NCBI RefSeq assembly: GCF_016097555.1
Contig: NC_054706.1
Location: 54,334,009 to 54,398,008 of the forward strand
Length of the DNA stretch: 64,000 nucleotides
Reading direction: 5' to 3'
Source: Gigantopelta aegis
Taxonomy: Eukaryota; Mollusca; Gastropoda; Neomphalida; Peltospiridae
The translations under genes and the position numbers were made by a program. Positions 62,719-64,000 of the stretch are shown here, in pieces (positions within the stretch are counted from its first letter, which is position 1; the number at the start of each line of letters is the position of its first letter). The notes under the pieces are model-generated. The model worked only from the letters and a program-made list of their open reading frames with translations, was not told where the DNA came from and ran no database searches.

Positions 62719-63106
62719 ATGACAGCCAAAGTGACCTCACCTGATGGTAAGTTATAATTAAATACTGACGTTCAAATACTAGCGATCCCAGACTCCTCTC
62801 CACGAGGCGGCCATCTTGTTTATTTTCATTCAGAGCCGGGAGCATTGCCGAGCTATTTAACTATTATTTTGTATGTTTTTGGTTGACAGCAGTTTTCCCC
62901 GGTAAAGGGGTAAAATCTGCAGACATTGGGCGAATTGCCAGCAAACACGTGAAAGTGACCGTCTCGCAAAGAAGTCCAACGACTCCAGGGCGAGATCGCC
63001 AACGTACGGTCACTGCTAATATGAATAACAGCACAATGAACCATGTTAATAAGGAGGTAAACAATTCCAATCATGAGGAAATGGAAACGGACCATAAGCT
63101 TGGTTG
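62719..63106 (+). CDS. 5' exons of an unrecognised gene, runs off the window
   Basis: Exon 1, 62719-62746, encodes MTAKVTSPD and ends at an ideal GTAAGT donor. The next exon starts after TTGACAG at 62890 and continues in the same phase as AVFPGKGVKSADIGRIASKH, then KVTVSQRSPTTPGRDRQRTV and a polar, Asn-rich part. It ends near 63102-63106 at one of two weak donors (GTTGGT or GTATAT). The 80-odd residues are basic and probably disordered, and I do not recognise the family. A real gene is supported by the in-frame splice, the head-to-head promoter and the YY1-type site. Further exons must lie beyond 64000 or in the remaining intron. Confidence 0.6.
62805..62818 (-). promoter_or_regulatory. YY1-type site
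   Basis: On the minus strand it reads CAAGATGGCCGCC, the strong YY1 consensus. It lies in the first intron of the plus-strand gene, just downstream of the likely start region, where YY1 sites of CpG-type promoters usually sit. Confidence 0.6.
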
Positions 63107-63766
63107 GTATATTTATTAGTTTTTATGTATATATACTGCTCTTTAGTCTTTTTGTTAGGGAAAACATAAACGGGAGCTAATGATTTTCACCAAAATTGTC
63201 AATGCTGTTACAATGACAGTTGGTGGCGGCAAAATTACATTAAAATCTCCTAGTGACAGATTAACTTGTTTCTAGAGATCAGTAATTCACAATTGTGTAA
63301 GAGTAAAGCTATTTTGCTAATTAAAATATATTTTACAACTGATGTAAACTCAGTGGTATTAAACAAGTTTTTGAAAAATCGATTTTAAATTATTTTTATT
63401 GGAAAGTACTAGCTCATATTTTGTACCTTAAATATTTAATTCCTGTTTTAACAATTTAATAACTGTCATAAATTGTAATATATCTCTCTTGTGTACAGGT
63501 TATGATCAGATGTTTGTATATATTTCAGCAGAGCTCTGTAAACATTGAGTTCTTGGCTAAGCATTTATATTAAGAATATACAATTTATAACTGAAGCTAC
63601 AACTAATATGATGTGCATTACAAATATTGGTTCCAAGACATGACTATATTACTTATTGATGAATAATGTAGGTAAACTCGGTAACAAAACATCAAATAGC
63701 AATGCTTACACATTTTTTAAATGATCAAATGAAGGTAACATATCTTACTAGAATAGAAAAACATTA
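63107..63766 (+). other. Likely intron of the rightmost gene
   Basis: AT-rich sequence without exon-like frame or SINE. No further coding exon can be named. Confidence 0.4.
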
Positions 63767-64000
63767 AAGGGATATTCCTGAGTTTTCTGCATTGTAAGAT
63801 GTTTCCGACTAATAAAATATTTCTACGATTAAACTTACATGTTAAATATATTTTCTTGTTTAGAATATCAGTGTCTGTATATTCAATGTGTTTCTGGTCG
63901 TCTTAATATTTGTAAGAAGCCCAAACTGGATGTTGTCTTCAAATAACTTCGTACATATGAAAAAATATATTTTAGGAAATAAAATGAAATTTAACCCAGT
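63767..64000 (+). repeat. Dispersed repeat beginning AAAGGGATATTCCTGAGTTT
   Basis: The block from AAAGGGATATTCCTGAG through TATTCAATGTGTTTCTGG to AAATATATTTTAGGAAATAA has the look of a dispersed mollusc repeat that I recognise only by style. It runs to the window edge and I see no second copy here. Confidence 0.4.

Overview
The window looks like nuclear DNA of a lophotrochozoan animal, most likely a mollusc and probably a gastropod. It is AT-rich, with intron-split genes that use GT-AG splice sites, and a very dense load of short transposons and tRNA-derived SINEs of a kind I associate with molluscs. The species call rests on recognising repeat families and protein style, not on a search.

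Three genes can be reconstructed and a fourth begins near the right edge. (1) 16124-21296, plus strand: five exons encode a 355-residue zinc-dependent dehydrogenase of the MDR superfamily that resembles L-threonine 3-dehydrogenase of the bacterial type. (2) 30115-45108, plus strand: seven exons encode peflin (PEF1), a penta-EF-hand calcium protein of 257 residues, spread over 15 kb and using one GC-AG intron. (3) 62441-53107, minus strand: four exons encode HAPSTR1 (human C16orf72), 254 residues. (4) From 62719, plus strand: the first two coding exons of an unrecognised gene, head-to-head with HAPSTR1 across 277 bp that carry an NRF1-type site, with a YY1-type site just inside the second gene. 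PEF1 and HAPSTR1 converge tail to tail.

Layout. 0-14 kb holds no gene I can support: a SINE overlapped by a 414-bp tandem duplication, an 18-copy 29-bp minisatellite, two fold-back elements, GC-rich segments, and a 1.8-kb array of a 42-bp unit. 14-22 kb is the dehydrogenase with MITEs in its introns and upstream flank. 22-30 kb is repeats, including a 2.6-kb L1/Tx1-type LINE fragment and a second LINE fragment bounded by 95-bp direct repeats. 30-45 kb is PEF1, with a piggyBac-like element, a nested TA-MITE, a 1.57-kb Tc1 element with perfect inverted ends, a MULE-like insertion inside a SINE, and several MITEs with exact 5-bp target duplications. 45-53 kb is the shared 3' territory, with a repeat that carries perfect palindromic AGGTCA-n3-TGACCT sites. 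53-62 kb is HAPSTR1, whose first intron holds a Kolobok-like element and a second piggyBac-like copy, itself interrupted by a small element filled with TTAGGG-type repeats.

The genes do not form a pathway. The main novelty is in the transposon archaeology: many element borders can be set to the base from target duplications and nesting.
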